Source of the DNA: Petasospora fabianii | Taxonomy: Eukaryota; Ascomycota; Saccharomycetes; Phaffomycetales; Wickerhamomycetaceae | DNA length: 64,000 bases | NCBI GenBank assembly: GCA_022641835.1 | Contig: CP048717.1 | Span: forward strand, 1,488,001 to 1,552,000 | Direction: 5' to 3' | The notes under the pieces: generated by a model | What the model was told of the DNA's origin: nothing | Databases searched by the model: none | What the model saw: only the letters and a program-made list of their open reading frames with translations | Shown here: piece after piece, positions 9,005 through 18,700 of the stretch | Layout: each line of letters starts with the position of its first letter | How positions within the stretch are numbered: position 1 is the first letter of the stretch | Translations under genes and position numbers: made by a program

Positions 9005-11581
9005 ATGAGTGACCACTCATCCACGGTACCCCGTGCTGAGGGATCTCCTCAGCATGACACGGTTAGCATCACGTCAGACGCGTCTCGCAGTCACTCCACA
9101 AACTCACTCCGTGATGTGCAAGAAGACCAACAAGATCAAGATAAACTAGAAGAAAGGGAGGGAGAAAAGAAGAAGAACACGAAGGAAGAGAAGGAGGAGA
9201 AGGAGGAGGATGACCATGACATGACGCTCAAGGGAGACAACGAAGATACTGAAACTCCACGTGAGACTACCAGTGCCACACCACTAATTGCTAGAAAGTC
9301 AGCACCTGCTGAACTACCCATTTTGTCAAATTCATCAGCTACAACAACCGTTGACTCATCCACCAGTAATCCTCCTCACACTGCTCCAAATTCGACACGT
9401 ACACCTGCAACAACAGCAGAGAGCTCTCTCACAACGACTCCGGTATCTACACTAAGTGCAGGAAACTCCAAACATGCCTCCGGTCTTCCCAAGAAGAAAG
9501 ATCTGATGAGACCGTTGTTCTCAAGGTCAAGCACCACTGATAAGATAACTTCCAAGCCGGGAAATACAAAGTCCATGATTGTCGAGACAGAGACCGTTGA
9601 TGCCTCAAATACTCCATCCGTCACTCTTCCTATTGCATCTTCGACAAATGTCATCTCTAATGACCTCTTGTCTAACCCATCCACTCTTGCCAACAATCTC
9701 TCAGCCTTGAGAAATAAGAAGAGTACTCTCTTTGTCGAAACAAATGGCCAAGTCAACACCCAACCCACATCCAGTACTGCGTTCGACAATGATAACGCCA
9801 GCATAGCAGGATCCATCAGAACATCAAATAAGCGTTTGGCCCCAGCTGATAGTCATCTCAACATAACCAAGCCAGGTGCAACAAAAGCTGACTTGTTTGC
9901 TGCTAGGATCGCTAATGCTGTAGGTGATGGCTCCGATTCTGACTCTGAAGAGACATTTGTCTATGAGAGTGCACCTGATGCACTGACTACAAATACACTT
10001 CCAACCAACAAGACCATTGCTGCTCTCGGTCCAAATAACCCCTTGGCTTTGAGAAAGTTGTCTCAGAGAAACATCAGTATGCCAGTAACATCATCGTCTC
10101 ATCCCTTTTCCCCATCTACAACATCACACGTTTTATCTCATAATGATGATGGTAGGGACCATGGTTTGAACCTCTACGAGACCGATGAGGAGTCTGATCA
10201 TGGCTCCACACACGATCAAAAGACTTTGACAAGGTCTACTGCCGCAGATACACAACAGCAATTCCATCAACTTCAACACCAGCATCTCCAACAGCAACAA
10301 CATCAGCTTCAACAGGATCAGGAAAACCTACGACAATCACCAACCCAAAATCATTTCCCAACTCCTCAAAAGCAGCAGCAGCAGCAGCAGCAGCAGCAAC
10401 CTCAGCAACAGCAGATGGCTTCAAAATCAGCTTTATTCACCAAGTACAATGGTGGATCCAGAAAGCCAAGCAATACGAGTCTAATGGCTGCGCAGAAGAA
10501 TGGCAATATGAGTCAACTTCGAACCACAACTTCCAAGCTTTTTGATGTGAAAGGTGGTACACTTAGGAGATACTCTGGTGTTCCAGATGATGTGAATATT
10601 GAAGACTATTTGGATCAGTACGATGAAGAGAATCAAATTGGTGATAGTGACTACGCTGACTCGTATCATTATGAAGATGAAGATGACGATGATGAGTTGA
10701 CTCCACTCAATGTTAATAATGCTAATCACAAACTCAGATCCAAGATGTCCAAGCACTATCAGCACAAAAGAAGTGTATCAAATTTCGGTTCCACTGATCG
10801 TACGGATCTTGCTGACTTTGGATTTGATAAGGATGAGACTACGGTGAGACGACCTCGTTCTTTGAAGGCCAAGAGACCTTATGCAAGAGGTCAGCAGTAT
10901 CAGCAAGAACAAGAACAATACTCTCCTCACAATTTTTACAACAGAAAGAGGAACACAAAGATCCAGATGTTGAAGAATGCTATGTGTTTATCTGTGACGG
11001 TATTCGTCTTACTCGCGGTTGGATTCATTGGTGGATTTTTGCTGGCCAACTCTAAGGAGTTACAGGATCTTGAGATTGTATCTGTTGATGATATCATTGT
11101 CTCGGTTGATGAACTGGTATTTGACCTTAGTGTTGGTGCTTATAACCATGGTTTGCTTGGCGTTGACATTTCACAGGTGGAACTTGATCTATTTGCAAAG
11201 ACTACACATCTTGCACCATCACCTCTATTCCCATCACTTGATGACGCTAAGGGTGATGTTCAAACCATCTTACTTGGTTCAGTGACGAAATTTGAAACAC
11301 CTCTTCATTTCGAAAGTGGATTTATTCACCGAAACTACACTGTGACTAAAGGTGAGATCAAATTACTTCATCCGGGGCAAAACACTACGGATCACGATCA
11401 AGAAAACCACAAGTCTGAAAATGATTTAGACAAATGGAGAAAGATAATCGAACATCCGTTTGATTTGATTGTGAGGGGTACATTTATGTATGAGGTTCCA
11501 CTTTTGAAAACAGAACAGTCAGTCGCCGTAACGAAGACTGTCACTGTGGACCCGACAGAAGATGAAAAAGAAAAAGCTTGA
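9005..11581 (+). CDS. VAC7: Vac7-like vacuolar membrane regulator of Fab1/PI(3,5)P2
   Basis: This 858-residue protein has a long disordered N-terminal region (Ser/Thr-rich, acidic, with a polyQ tract at about residues 457-475). A single membrane segment lies at about residues 657-682 (CLSVTVFVLLAVGFIGGFLL). A conserved C-terminal luminal domain follows, with ELVFDLSVGAYNHGLLGVDI. That C-terminal signature is typical of Vac7, the vacuolar membrane activator of the Fab1 PI3P 5-kinase with Vac14 and Fig4. Vac7 is needed for stress-induced PI(3,5)P2 synthesis and vacuole fragmentation. It is somewhat shorter than the S. cerevisiae protein (about 1165 aa), mostly in the disordered part. ATG at 9005. 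Confidence 0.88.
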   Translation: MSDHSSTVPRAEGSPQHDTVSITSDASRSHSTNSLRDVQEDQQDQDKLEEREGEKKKNTKEEKEEKEEDDHDMTLKGDNEDTETPRETTSATPLIARKSAPAELPILSNSSATTTVDSSTSNPPHTAPNSTRTPATTAESSLTTTPVSTLSAGNSKHASGLPKKKDLMRPLFSRSSTTDKITSKPGNTKSMIVETETVDASNTPSVTLPIASSTNVISNDLLSNPSTLANNLSALRNKKSTLFVETNGQVNTQPTSSTAFDNDNASIAGSIRTSNKRLAPADSHLNITKPGATKADLFAARIANAVGDGSDSDSEETFVYESAPDALTTNTLPTNKTIAALGPNNPLALRKLSQRNISMPVTSSSHPFSPSTTSHVLSHNDDGRDHGLNLYETDEESDHGSTHDQKTLTRSTAADTQQQFHQLQHQHLQQQQHQLQQDQENLRQSPTQNHFPTPQKQQQQQQQQQPQQQQMASKSALFTKYNGGSRKPSNTSLMAAQKNGNMSQLRTTTSKLFDVKGGTLRRYSGVPDDVNIEDYLDQYDEENQIGDSDYADSYHYEDEDDDDELTPLNVNNANHKLRSKMSKHYQHKRSVSNFGSTDRTDLADFGFDKDETTVRRPRSLKAKRPYARGQQYQQEQEQYSPHNFYNRKRNTKIQMLKNAMCLSVTVFVLLAVGFIGGFLLANSKELQDLEIVSVDDIIVSVDELVFDLSVGAYNHGLLGVDISQVELDLFAKTTHLAPSPLFPSLDDAKGDVQTILLGSVTKFETPLHFESGFIHRNYTVTKGEIKLLHPGQNTTDHDQENHKSENDLDKWRKIIEHPFDLIVRGTFMYEVPLLKTEQSVAVTKTVTVDPTEDEKEKA

Positions 11582-11720
11582 TGCTTTTCACTTATAGCTA
11601 TCTAGGTCGAATGAATAAATAGTAGGAGCACTTAATTTGTGTAGTAGTCAGTCATGCAAAGGTCATAAATTTCTGATATGTACAGGTTCATCTTCTAAAT
11701 GATGGGGAAACATCATGGAA

Positions 11721-12135
11721 TCACTTACTGGACTTGTCAAGTGAACTTTCAGCAGCGAGTCTCTTATCTGTAACTTTTGTAATCATGGATCTTATCACAC
11801 GAGGATCAGCCTTGAGCGTTCTAAGGATTTCTGATTGCACACCAGTACTTGAATCGAAGAGCATCATGAATTTGCAACCTTGGAAGTGTTGTTCCTGATC
11901 CTTTGTCATCACCTTCGGGAGGTTACCGACTCTTATGGACTTGATCTGTCTCACAACGCCACGATTTTGAATAATAAGCTTACCGATGGTGGATGCAACG
12001 CTATGAAATGGAAGAGTTAGTATGTCAAGAGATCATCAGTTGAAGTGAATAAGAGACTGCCACTCACGCTTTGGCCTCTGTGGTGACCACACTTGGATTC
12101 GTAACACGAGCGATAGCAACGAGTTCGTACAACAT
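11721..12135 (-). CDS. MRP17: mitochondrial ribosomal protein bS6m (Mrp17), two exons
   Basis: Exon 1 is 12068-12135 and exon 2 is 11721-12000, giving 115 residues. Exon 1 encodes [14 protein letters not shown]... The junction reads [21 protein letters not shown], after which exon 2 continues with [23 protein letters not shown] and [16 protein letters not shown]. Order and spacing match the S6 family and yeast Mrp17 closely. The protein belongs to the mitochondrial small ribosomal subunit. The open frame of exon 2 alone has no proper N-terminus, and splicing restores one. Three phased CACGTG boxes lie about 310-335 bp upstream of the ATG at 12135. Confidence 0.93.
12001..12067 (-). other. spliceosomal intron in MRP17 (67 bp)
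   Basis: The donor is GTGAGT, there is a perfect TACTAAC branch point 15 nt before the end, and the acceptor is TAG. Removing it joins AAAGC to CGTTGCA in frame. Confidence 0.93.
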
Positions 12136-12626
12136 GATGTATCTGAGAATATAGAGGGAGGACCTAGCGGTAACTAGACTTAAATAAGAGAATTCAAGAG
12201 TATTACATTTATGTCCAAATCTGTTCCTCCATTTTATTTTAGTCGCGCCAGTGAAAAAGTGTCGGGGCTTGATCCGGGTAACACCTCATGGAGAACTTAG
12301 TGCTCTATCTATTAGTCAACTTATACAAAGTTGATCTCTATTCTCTGTCTTCCTGGAGACTATTTGATGTGGTTGTATTTGTGGTAGAATGTCTTGTGTA
12401 CTTCTCTTCATCCACTGCGTTAAATAAAGTACAATATAAAAAGCACGTGCTTCTCACGTGATTATCACGTGACACATTGCCCTATCTATCTTCCTTCGAC
12501 TCTCTTACCATACAATAACATCACCCAGAGAGTATAACATTGACCTTCGTTATGAGATCACAGATCACAGAAAGTCTACAGTAGTTTTTAATCAAACCAT
12601 GCATTTTGAGTTCCCTTGTATAGTGG
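12136..12626. other. MRP17 upstream / FTH1 downstream region
   Basis: This 491-bp region contains the phased E-box cluster at 12444-12471 and otherwise AT-rich sequence. No ORF was seen. Confidence 0.5.
12444..12471. promoter_or_regulatory. three CACGTG boxes at exact 11-bp spacing
   Basis: CACGTG occurs at 12444, 12455 and 12466. The third is embedded in ATCACGTG, a full Cbf1/CDEI-type site. The perfect 11-bp phase puts all three on nearly the same DNA face. The likely reader is Cbf1 or another bHLH factor acting on MRP17, by inference. Confidence 0.6.
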
Positions 12627-13904
12627 TCACTGCACAGCAGCAGATAACAATGGGGTATTTGGACCAGCACTATCATGATCCATATTATTCTTAAGTAAAT
12701 GTTGTGGGATGTAACCTGATTGACCTGTGGTTTTCATTTTCTGTCCCATAACCCATAAGTTGTATTTCTTTAACAATTTCTTCTTTTGCCATAATAATGG
12801 GATGAATGGGAAGTAACCATTAGATTCTTCAAATCTAAGCATTGTGATTGCAACGATAATGACAGCCCAGTAAACGTTATAACTAATCACTGATCCCCAA
12901 GTTGCACTATTTGTCCATCCGAGGATAGCTGTGAAGATCATCCAAAAGCCATCAATCTCACCATTACAACAGTTGACGTGCCATACGGAATTTGCAATGT
13001 CATAAGAGCCAGGACCAGAACCAACTTCTGACATATCTTGACCATGACAAAGATTGATATATCTTTGAAGTTCAAATTGCCATACTCCCTTGGAGAATAA
13101 ACCTGCAGCGATTAAGTATAGGAGACAAGTTGTTGAGATGAGGAAGATCTTGAGAGACATTGAGTTAGAAGATCTGTAAAGGTAATAACCAGCCACAGAA
13201 GCAACAAGGATAGCCGTAGTAGCAGATAATGGTAATGCTGAAAGTGGTTGAGACAACCCAACACCACCAATAAAGACAAATGCCTCGAGTGATTCTCTTA
13301 GACATGTAATGAATGGGAGGGAGAAAAGTGCATATTTCTCCATGTAAAAGTTGATTCTAGATCTGTTATCAACAGTTTCAACTTGTTCCCTAGATGTACG
13401 TAGTAACATATTTGCCAATTTGATTCTAAACTTCTCTTTTAACTTTGATAACCTTAGGAAGAAGAGACCCATAATTGAGATAACGACAGAGGCAAGCAAC
13501 GATAGAGACCCTTCGTAATAATGTTCACTGAGAGACCAAACATCTGTTCCAATCATATAGAAGATGGCAATGAATACACCACCAATCAAGAATGCAATCA
13601 ATAATCCTAATAAACTTCCTGCCCATATTTGTAATCTGAACTGTCTGTACATCTTATCTCCTGTCTCTGTAAGCTCCTCAGTGCCAGCCAACGATGGCAC
13701 ATCGGCCAATGCATCCACTTCAGCAACATTTGGACCTGTTCCCTCTGTTGATATTGATGCTGTTTCATTAGAATCTCGACCATGATGTAACACAAGAGAC
13801 TGTTTAAGGAATGCTAGTAAGATCGAAACGATAATGATGATCTCAAGTGATTCTCTCAAGATGATGAAGAAGATCTCAAACGAGAACAACTGATCAAATT
13901 CCAT
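12627..13904 (-). CDS. FTH1: Ftr1-family iron permease, closest to vacuolar Fth1
   Basis: This 425-residue polytopic membrane protein carries two RESLE iron-binding motifs, at residues 17-21 (IILRESLEIIIIVSILLAF) and about 204-208 (CLRESLEAFVFIGGVG). The FYMIGTDVWSLSEHYYEGSLSL and GQDMSEVGSGPGSYDIANSV segments are much closer to Fth1, the vacuolar partner of the Fet5 multicopper oxidase, than to plasma-membrane Ftr1. The expected role is export of iron from vacuole to cytosol. No FET5-like gene is adjacent. ATG at 13904. Three Rap1-like motifs lie 155-205 bp upstream. Confidence 0.88.
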   Translation of the reverse strand: MEFDQLFSFEIFFIILRESLEIIIIVSILLAFLKQSLVLHHGRDSNETASISTEGTGPNVAEVDALADVPSLAGTEELTETGDKMYRQFRLQIWAGSLLGLLIAFLIGGVFIAIFYMIGTDVWSLSEHYYEGSLSLLASVVISIMGLFFLRLSKLKEKFRIKLANMLLRTSREQVETVDNRSRINFYMEKYALFSLPFITCLRESLEAFVFIGGVGLSQPLSALPLSATTAILVASVAGYYLYRSSNSMSLKIFLISTTCLLYLIAAGLFSKGVWQFELQRYINLCHGQDMSEVGSGPGSYDIANSVWHVNCCNGEIDGFWMIFTAILGWTNSATWGSVISYNVYWAVIIVAITMLRFEESNGYFPFIPLLWQKKKLLKKYNLWVMGQKMKTTGQSGYIPQHLLKNNMDHDSAGPNTPLLSAAVQ

Positions 13905-14393
13905 TATGACAGGCTCCCCTATAATTTTCTCCTAATTCAATACAGATGAGCAAATTTGTACACTTTTATTGAACAAAAGACTCATACATTATTACCTCTA
14001 TATAGAGATAAATGACACCCCAAATTGTGGGCTACGCGAAAGTTTGATTACGTCATATACATCCGGACATATACATTCGGACACCCCAAAATGTGCATCC
14101 AGACACCACACTTTTTTTAATCTCTTTATCAATGATTAAGATATAAATTAGTATTAAAGGAGATTATTAGTAGTTATATGGTATATATGATAGTTTATTG
14201 ATTTAATAAATTAATTAATGTATAGTTTAAATCTTTTTGAGAGATTATTTTTGATTTTCTTGAGTCTTTTGTCTTCTTTCATGTGTTCTTTAGCCTAATG
14301 ATACTCCTCAATTCATATAAGACATTCATTTATGGTATAAGAAAACCAATAAAAATAAGAAAGAACACTCATTAATCATATAAAAACTAACAG
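13905..14393. other. FTH1 promoter / amidase 3' region
   Basis: This is a 489-bp AT-rich region. Rap1-like motifs lie at 14059-14107, and the remainder is T/A-rich with no ORF. Confidence 0.5.
14059..14107 (+). promoter_or_regulatory. triple Rap1-like motif cluster upstream of FTH1
   Basis: ACATCCGGACAT (14059), ACATTCGGACACC (14073) and GCATCCAGACACC (14095) lie within 49 bp, in the same orientation, 155-205 bp upstream of the FTH1 ATG. Confidence 0.5.
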
Positions 14394-16469
14394 TCACTCC
14401 AATTGAGGTCTAAAACCTGGGAAATTTGCTTGGTAAACTTCACCTTCCATGAGAATCACTTCATCAACAGATCTCTCCACACTATCTTTCATTTGCTTTG
14501 CTTGATAGATAAAGTCTTTAGCACTCTCAGCAGATAATTGACCATCTGAAACAATATCATGTAAATGTTCTGTAATGCTTTCGAATCCAAGCAATGAAAC
14601 TTCACCTTCATGTATATCCATCAAAGTTTCCTCTGGATCACTAACTTTATACTTTTGATCAAATTCAACAAGTTTACCATTAACAGCTCTAGCAAATGCA
14701 TCTTCCTTAAAGTTAGGGAATGGTGGATACAATTCAGCAGCAAATATGTGTTCAGTGGTACCATTACCATGATTCCCCTTTGGAGAAAGTGTAAATACCG
14801 AAGTACCATTCTGTCTTGATTCCACCACAAGTACTTCTTTACCACCTAGTGTAATTGTAGAACCATAAACATTTGTAACGTTTGCCTGATATGTTATGTT
14901 TGGTGGAGAGATTGGTTCTGTTAGGATTGATACTGCTAATGGATAAACGTGTGAAGTTAAGACGGAACCAACTTCTTCATCATCAAGTTTGATAGAAGAT
15001 GTATGTGTTGATGAGATAGTACTTGCAAGGAATTGTGCATCTCCATACAAATAGTATTGTTGATTATTTGAGAACTTAGCGTTTGAAGTCGAATGAACAA
15101 TAAGTGGAAGTTCTGTACCATTCTTCAAGATATATGTTAAGTTTGAAGTTAGTTCAGCAAATTGTCTTGATTGAACAACTTGGAAGTATTTATCTGGATC
15201 TGTAGTGATATCCACGGTATGATAAGTGGAACTATTTGTATAATCTTCAATTTCACCAAATGCATTGGCAATTTCATCAGATTCCCAAGATAACAAGTTG
15301 GCAGCAGTGATCCAATTAGACCCCACGGTACCACCATTGGTTCCATTAGTGATTTCAATATCTAAAGCGACAGAGTTCTTCCAAAGTTCAGGTAAGAATG
15401 GAGTTAAGTCAATCTCAATTGGTTTAAGATCAAATGCATTAACACCAACAATAGGTCTCCATAAAGCAGGAGAGATCCCACCAGTAAAGATGACAGGTTC
15501 TGGAGCATCAACACTAACGAGGATGTTATTGAGATAAGTGTTAACAACACGAACAGGACCATGACCTGATAAGACATGACCATGATCTTTAAACTGGTGT
15601 TTCCTCGATTCAATCACATTGTTATACCAAAACTCCTCTTGGGCATTACCAGAGATGTAGAGTGCAAGTTTAAGTGAAGTGGTATTATGAGCAATCTTGG
15701 GGATTGACAATTCAAGTTTATCTGAAGGATAATAAGAAAGAGGTGTTCTATTCGGTTTTGGATTGATTAATTGTGTAACACGTTCTGCTGGTTTGCTTGT
15801 TGTAGTGAAATAATGGAACCAACTATTTGGTTTCTCTGGTATGTTATAATACTTTGCTGTTAATGTTGTATTGAAAGCACCTGTGAGTTTACCTCTAACG
15901 AGATTATCCAACTGAAGAGTCACATTAGCCACTGGAGACTTGAAAAGTGAAAGATACTTGGAAACATCCTTATCTATATGATAAAACACTAGATCATTTC
16001 CTGGTTCAGCTGTAGATGTTCTCCAGACGGGGATATCATTGATAAAGACATGTGCAAGACGATCATATTGAACACCATCAACTGTAGTGTTAAGCTCAAG
16101 GATAACTCTATTGAACTCTTTGTTCAATGGTGGATTAAATGAGGCAATTGCAGGTCTACCCCATGAGTTACTAAATGTATACTCGATAAGTTGTTGTTCA
16201 TGAACGAGGTTTGGATGAACCACGGGGAGACGGAATTCAAATGCTTCATTTGACTTGGGCCATGGTGCTTGGAACTTATGATCTAATGAGTGAATAAGTG
16301 ACATTGATGTTGGTAATAGCTCTTGATGATACAGCAGTGTTAGAATTGCAAAGGATTGGATGATGGCAGCAAGCCATAAGGTGATTCTCCATTGACGTGG
16401 GGGAGTCGCAGACACATCCTTCCTCAACTGAAGTTTCTCCAATGATCCAGTATCATCTGTGTGTCTCAT
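14394..16469 (-). CDS. PNGase A-like glycoamidase family protein
   Basis: This 691-residue protein has one hydrophobic segment near residues 27-46 (ITLWLAAIIQSFAILTLLYH), a signal anchor for the secretory pathway. The body matches the fungal peptide-N4-(N-acetyl-beta-glucosaminyl)asparagine amidase A family. Examples are PWPKSNEAFEFRLPV..., HVFINDIPVWRTSTAEPG, VTLQLDNLVRG and SVDAPEPVIFTGGISPALWRPIVG. Many Asn-X-Ser/Thr sequons support luminal or extracellular exposure. Family members cleave N-glycans from glycopeptides in plants, but activity of fungal members is less certain. S. cerevisiae lacks it. It is followed downstream by FTH1, and its promoter faces a tRNA-Thr gene and two KTR-type genes on the same strand. 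ATG at 16469. Confidence 0.8.
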   Translation of the reverse strand: MRHTDDTGSLEKLQLRKDVSATPPRQWRITLWLAAIIQSFAILTLLYHQELLPTSMSLIHSLDHKFQAPWPKSNEAFEFRLPVVHPNLVHEQQLIEYTFSNSWGRPAIASFNPPLNKEFNRVILELNTTVDGVQYDRLAHVFINDIPVWRTSTAEPGNDLVFYHIDKDVSKYLSLFKSPVANVTLQLDNLVRGKLTGAFNTTLTAKYYNIPEKPNSWFHYFTTTSKPAERVTQLINPKPNRTPLSYYPSDKLELSIPKIAHNTTSLKLALYISGNAQEEFWYNNVIESRKHQFKDHGHVLSGHGPVRVVNTYLNNILVSVDAPEPVIFTGGISPALWRPIVGVNAFDLKPIEIDLTPFLPELWKNSVALDIEITNGTNGGTVGSNWITAANLLSWESDEIANAFGEIEDYTNSSTYHTVDITTDPDKYFQVVQSRQFAELTSNLTYILKNGTELPLIVHSTSNAKFSNNQQYYLYGDAQFLASTISSTHTSSIKLDDEEVGSVLTSHVYPLAVSILTEPISPPNITYQANVTNVYGSTITLGGKEVLVVESRQNGTSVFTLSPKGNHGNGTTEHIFAAELYPPFPNFKEDAFARAVNGKLVEFDQKYKVSDPEETLMDIHEGEVSLLGFESITEHLHDIVSDGQLSAESAKDFIYQAKQMKDSVERSVDEVILMEGEVYQANFPGFRPQLE

Positions 16470-16727
16470 GGTGGTCTCTTGGGGGATTAGTTATGAAGGT
16501 TATGGGTGTTCTTGGTGTTTTGTGTGTTGTGGGTGTTTGCGATCTTTAGTACTGTCTTTTTTTTTTTTTTTTTATAAATAACCTCTATTTATCTTTACCC
16601 CACAGACTTACACTTTAACACTTTAACTCTTTGTTTTATTCTTTCGGAGTCTTAAGGTAATTGTCAATTGATAATATAATGAAGAGAGATCCTATGTCAT
16701 ATTGATTAATATCATAAAAAGAGAATT

Positions 16728-16737
16728 AAAAAAAAAA
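16728..16737 (-). terminator. Pol III terminator of tRNA-Thr
   Basis: A run of ten A on the plus strand gives T10 on the transcribed orientation, 9 nt after the tRNA 3' end. This is a standard RNA polymerase III stop. Confidence 0.85.
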
Positions 16738-16746
16738 GAAGAACAT

Positions 16747-16818
16747 GCTTCCACTGAGATTCGAACTCAGGATCGCTACATTACTAGTGTAGCGCCTTAC
16801 CAACTTGGCCATAGAAGC
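16747..16818 (-). tRNA. tRNA-Thr (anticodon AGU)
   Basis: This is a 72-nt cloverleaf with no intron. The acceptor is GCTTCTA/TGGAAGC (one G-U pair), the D-arm is GGCCAAGTTGGTAAGGC, the anticodon stem is CTACA/TGTAG around CTAGTAA, and the T-arm is CTGAG/CTCAG around TTCGAAT. The anticodon AGT (inosine at position 34 after modification) reads ACU, ACC and ACA. The A-box (TGGCCAAGTTGG) and B-box (GTTCGAATC) are intact. Confidence 0.97.
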
Positions 16819-17144
16819 TTCTTCGAGATTTAGTCTTTGGCGTGAGGACCAGACCAACTTTGATTATAAGACATATAAAGTATCTATGAATAAGTTCTTT
16901 TATATATGATCTATGAATAAGTTATGATGGTTATTTGAAACACGATTATGGAGGATTTGATAGGGACTATCAATCAAATGGTAGTTGTATTCTGGAAGTG
17001 TTATGCCTAACTGCGCCAAGATCACATGAAATTTGACAGGGATTAAGTCATCTACAACACTTTTTGGTAATAAGGTAATAAGACTAGATTTGATAAAGAT
17101 ATATGTTAATGTGAATTGAAGACAAAACTAATGTACAAACAAGT
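16819..17144. other. intergenic, tRNA 5' flank and mannosyltransferase 3' flank
   Basis: This is a 326-bp AT-rich region with no ORF. The phrase ctatgaataagtt recurs near 16884 and 16911, a small direct repeat. Nothing else was seen. Confidence 0.45.
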
Positions 17145-18371
17145 TTAAGCGTGATCTTCCCAGTTTGCTGGCTTTGTAAGTTGATTAGCTTTAAAGTACT
17201 GGTTACCACAAGAGTAACCCTTAAAAGTGAAATCATCCTTTGGGTTACACATACACTTATGTTCCAATCTAAAATCGTCATCAATAGGACAATTATGGAA
17301 TGGAACATGGTAATAACCAACATCGTGGAAGTAATGTAATTCAGATCTGTCCAAGAACAAAGCAGCAGCAATGGAATGAACAGGAGCATCACCCCATCTT
17401 TCATAGAAGAAACCACCAGCCTTGTCAAGGTATTCGAAATATTTGGAGTAAGCTTCACCTCTCCAGAAGTCAAGAGACCCAATTTCGAAATTAGACCAGA
17501 AATGACACATGTTATAAGTTGCACCACCATCATCAGAGATGAAATCCATCATATTGTTCTTATGAATGTATTGTGGGTTCTCTTTCATGAAAGCCTTTGT
17601 AGTATCCCAGAGGGTCTCAATAGTGGCTTTGTACTCATGCAAGGAGATGGTGAATCCATACTTCTTATTGTTATCCTTCATGAATTGGAAGATATCGTAA
17701 TCAATGTCACAGTAAACTTTAACATCTGGTTCAACTCTCCAATAGTACTCATAATCTGCAAGAAGTTCATGTCTGTAAAAGAACCCAGATTCATAACGAC
17801 ACATGTGTCTATAAGAGATGGAATCACCATAGATAACGTTATTCTTCTTCATTTCTTCACGAGTCTTTGCAGCTCTATCAAGATCAATCCATTCTGGGAA
17901 TGACCATTGCTCCTTTGGGATAAGACCATATTTGGTATTACCTGTCACGAGAGCACTAGTTGTTCTCTTAAACTCTTCGGAGAAAGGTTCATCGTTAAGG
18001 AAAACCCAATCATAACCATACTTAGAGTTGAAACGATCTTCAACGTGTCTAATAGAACCAATTAGGGACCAAAGATCTCTATTTCTAGCAAGTGAGACAA
18101 AAGTTGCCTTAACAGTTCCCTTTTGACTCTGTTTCTTCAAACCTTGATTGATATCATTAATGTTATCACTGGCTCTACTAGAAGAACCTGTCACTGCTGG
18201 TTTAACAACTTTTGGTGAAGCTGCTGCTGAGCCTGAACTTGAAGAAGAACCAGAAGAAGCCGAGGAGGCAACATAAGTAGTTGAAGAACCCTTTGAAAGA
18301 ATAAAGATGGTAAGAATCAGACCGACGGCAATGGCCGCAAACCTAAGAAGACGTGCGTCTGAACGGGCCAT
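17145..18371 (-). CDS. KRE2/MNT1/KTR-family alpha-1,2-mannosyltransferase
   Basis: This 408-residue type II Golgi protein has a short cytosolic N-terminus, a membrane anchor at about 9-27 and a Ser/Ala-rich stem to about residue 85. The GT15 catalytic domain runs to the end. The family core is intact: FVSLARNRDLW, YDWVFLNDEPFSEEF, QWSFPEWID, YYWRVEPDVKVYCDIDYD (E214), GGFFYERWGDAPVHS (E324) and DVGYYHVPFHNCP (H355). In Kre2/Mnt1, as I recall, the equivalents of E214 and H355 bind Mn2+ and E324 is the proposed nucleophile. It should transfer mannose from GDP-mannose to O- and/or N-linked glycans in the Golgi. A divergent paralogue lies directly upstream on the same strand. Confidence 0.92.
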   Translation of the reverse strand: MARSDARLLRFAAIAVGLILTIFILSKGSSTTYVASSASSGSSSSSGSAAASPKVVKPAVTGSSSRASDNINDINQGLKKQSQKGTVKATFVSLARNRDLWSLIGSIRHVEDRFNSKYGYDWVFLNDEPFSEEFKRTTSALVTGNTKYGLIPKEQWSFPEWIDLDRAAKTREEMKKNNVIYGDSISYRHMCRYESGFFYRHELLADYEYYWRVEPDVKVYCDIDYDIFQFMKDNNKKYGFTISLHEYKATIETLWDTTKAFMKENPQYIHKNNMMDFISDDGGATYNMCHFWSNFEIGSLDFWRGEAYSKYFEYLDKAGGFFYERWGDAPVHSIAAALFLDRSELHYFHDVGYYHVPFHNCPIDDDFRLEHKCMCNPKDDFTFKGYSCGNQYFKANQLTKPANWEDHA

Positions 18372-18534
18372 ATTATTGCCTTAATTGTTCACCTTTATCA
18401 AATGAAACAAGTAGTTAAGTAGTTAAGTACTCAATTGACACGTATCACTGAGTTTTCAACGCGTTTGATTTTTTTTTTTTTTTTTTTCGCGAAGAAATTT
18501 TAGACGCGTTTCGGCTAAATAAGTGTATCTATAT

Positions 18535-18700
18535 GAAATTTAATCCTTGTTATATGGGTATTTACCTATATAATATAACTATATATATATTATATATAAC
18601 TGTATATATATACATTAGATATATTATATATAGAACTATATGTATATGTTGTATATATACCTATATAGGTATATATCTATATAGGTATATGTCTATATAC
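18535..18700. repeat. AT-rich TATA/ATAT simple-repeat tract
   Basis: This is dense (TA)n and ctatatag(g)tata-type sequence between the two mannosyltransferase genes. It runs up to and slightly over the stop codon (18693-18695) of the upstream KTR-like gene. Several overlapping short inverted repeats are present (cctatatagg at about 18661). Confidence 0.8.

Noticed and set aside
12466-12471. ATCACGTG as a point-centromere CDEI
   Set aside because: No AT-rich CDEII of suitable length followed by a CDEIII-like element is present. A promoter E-box explains it better.
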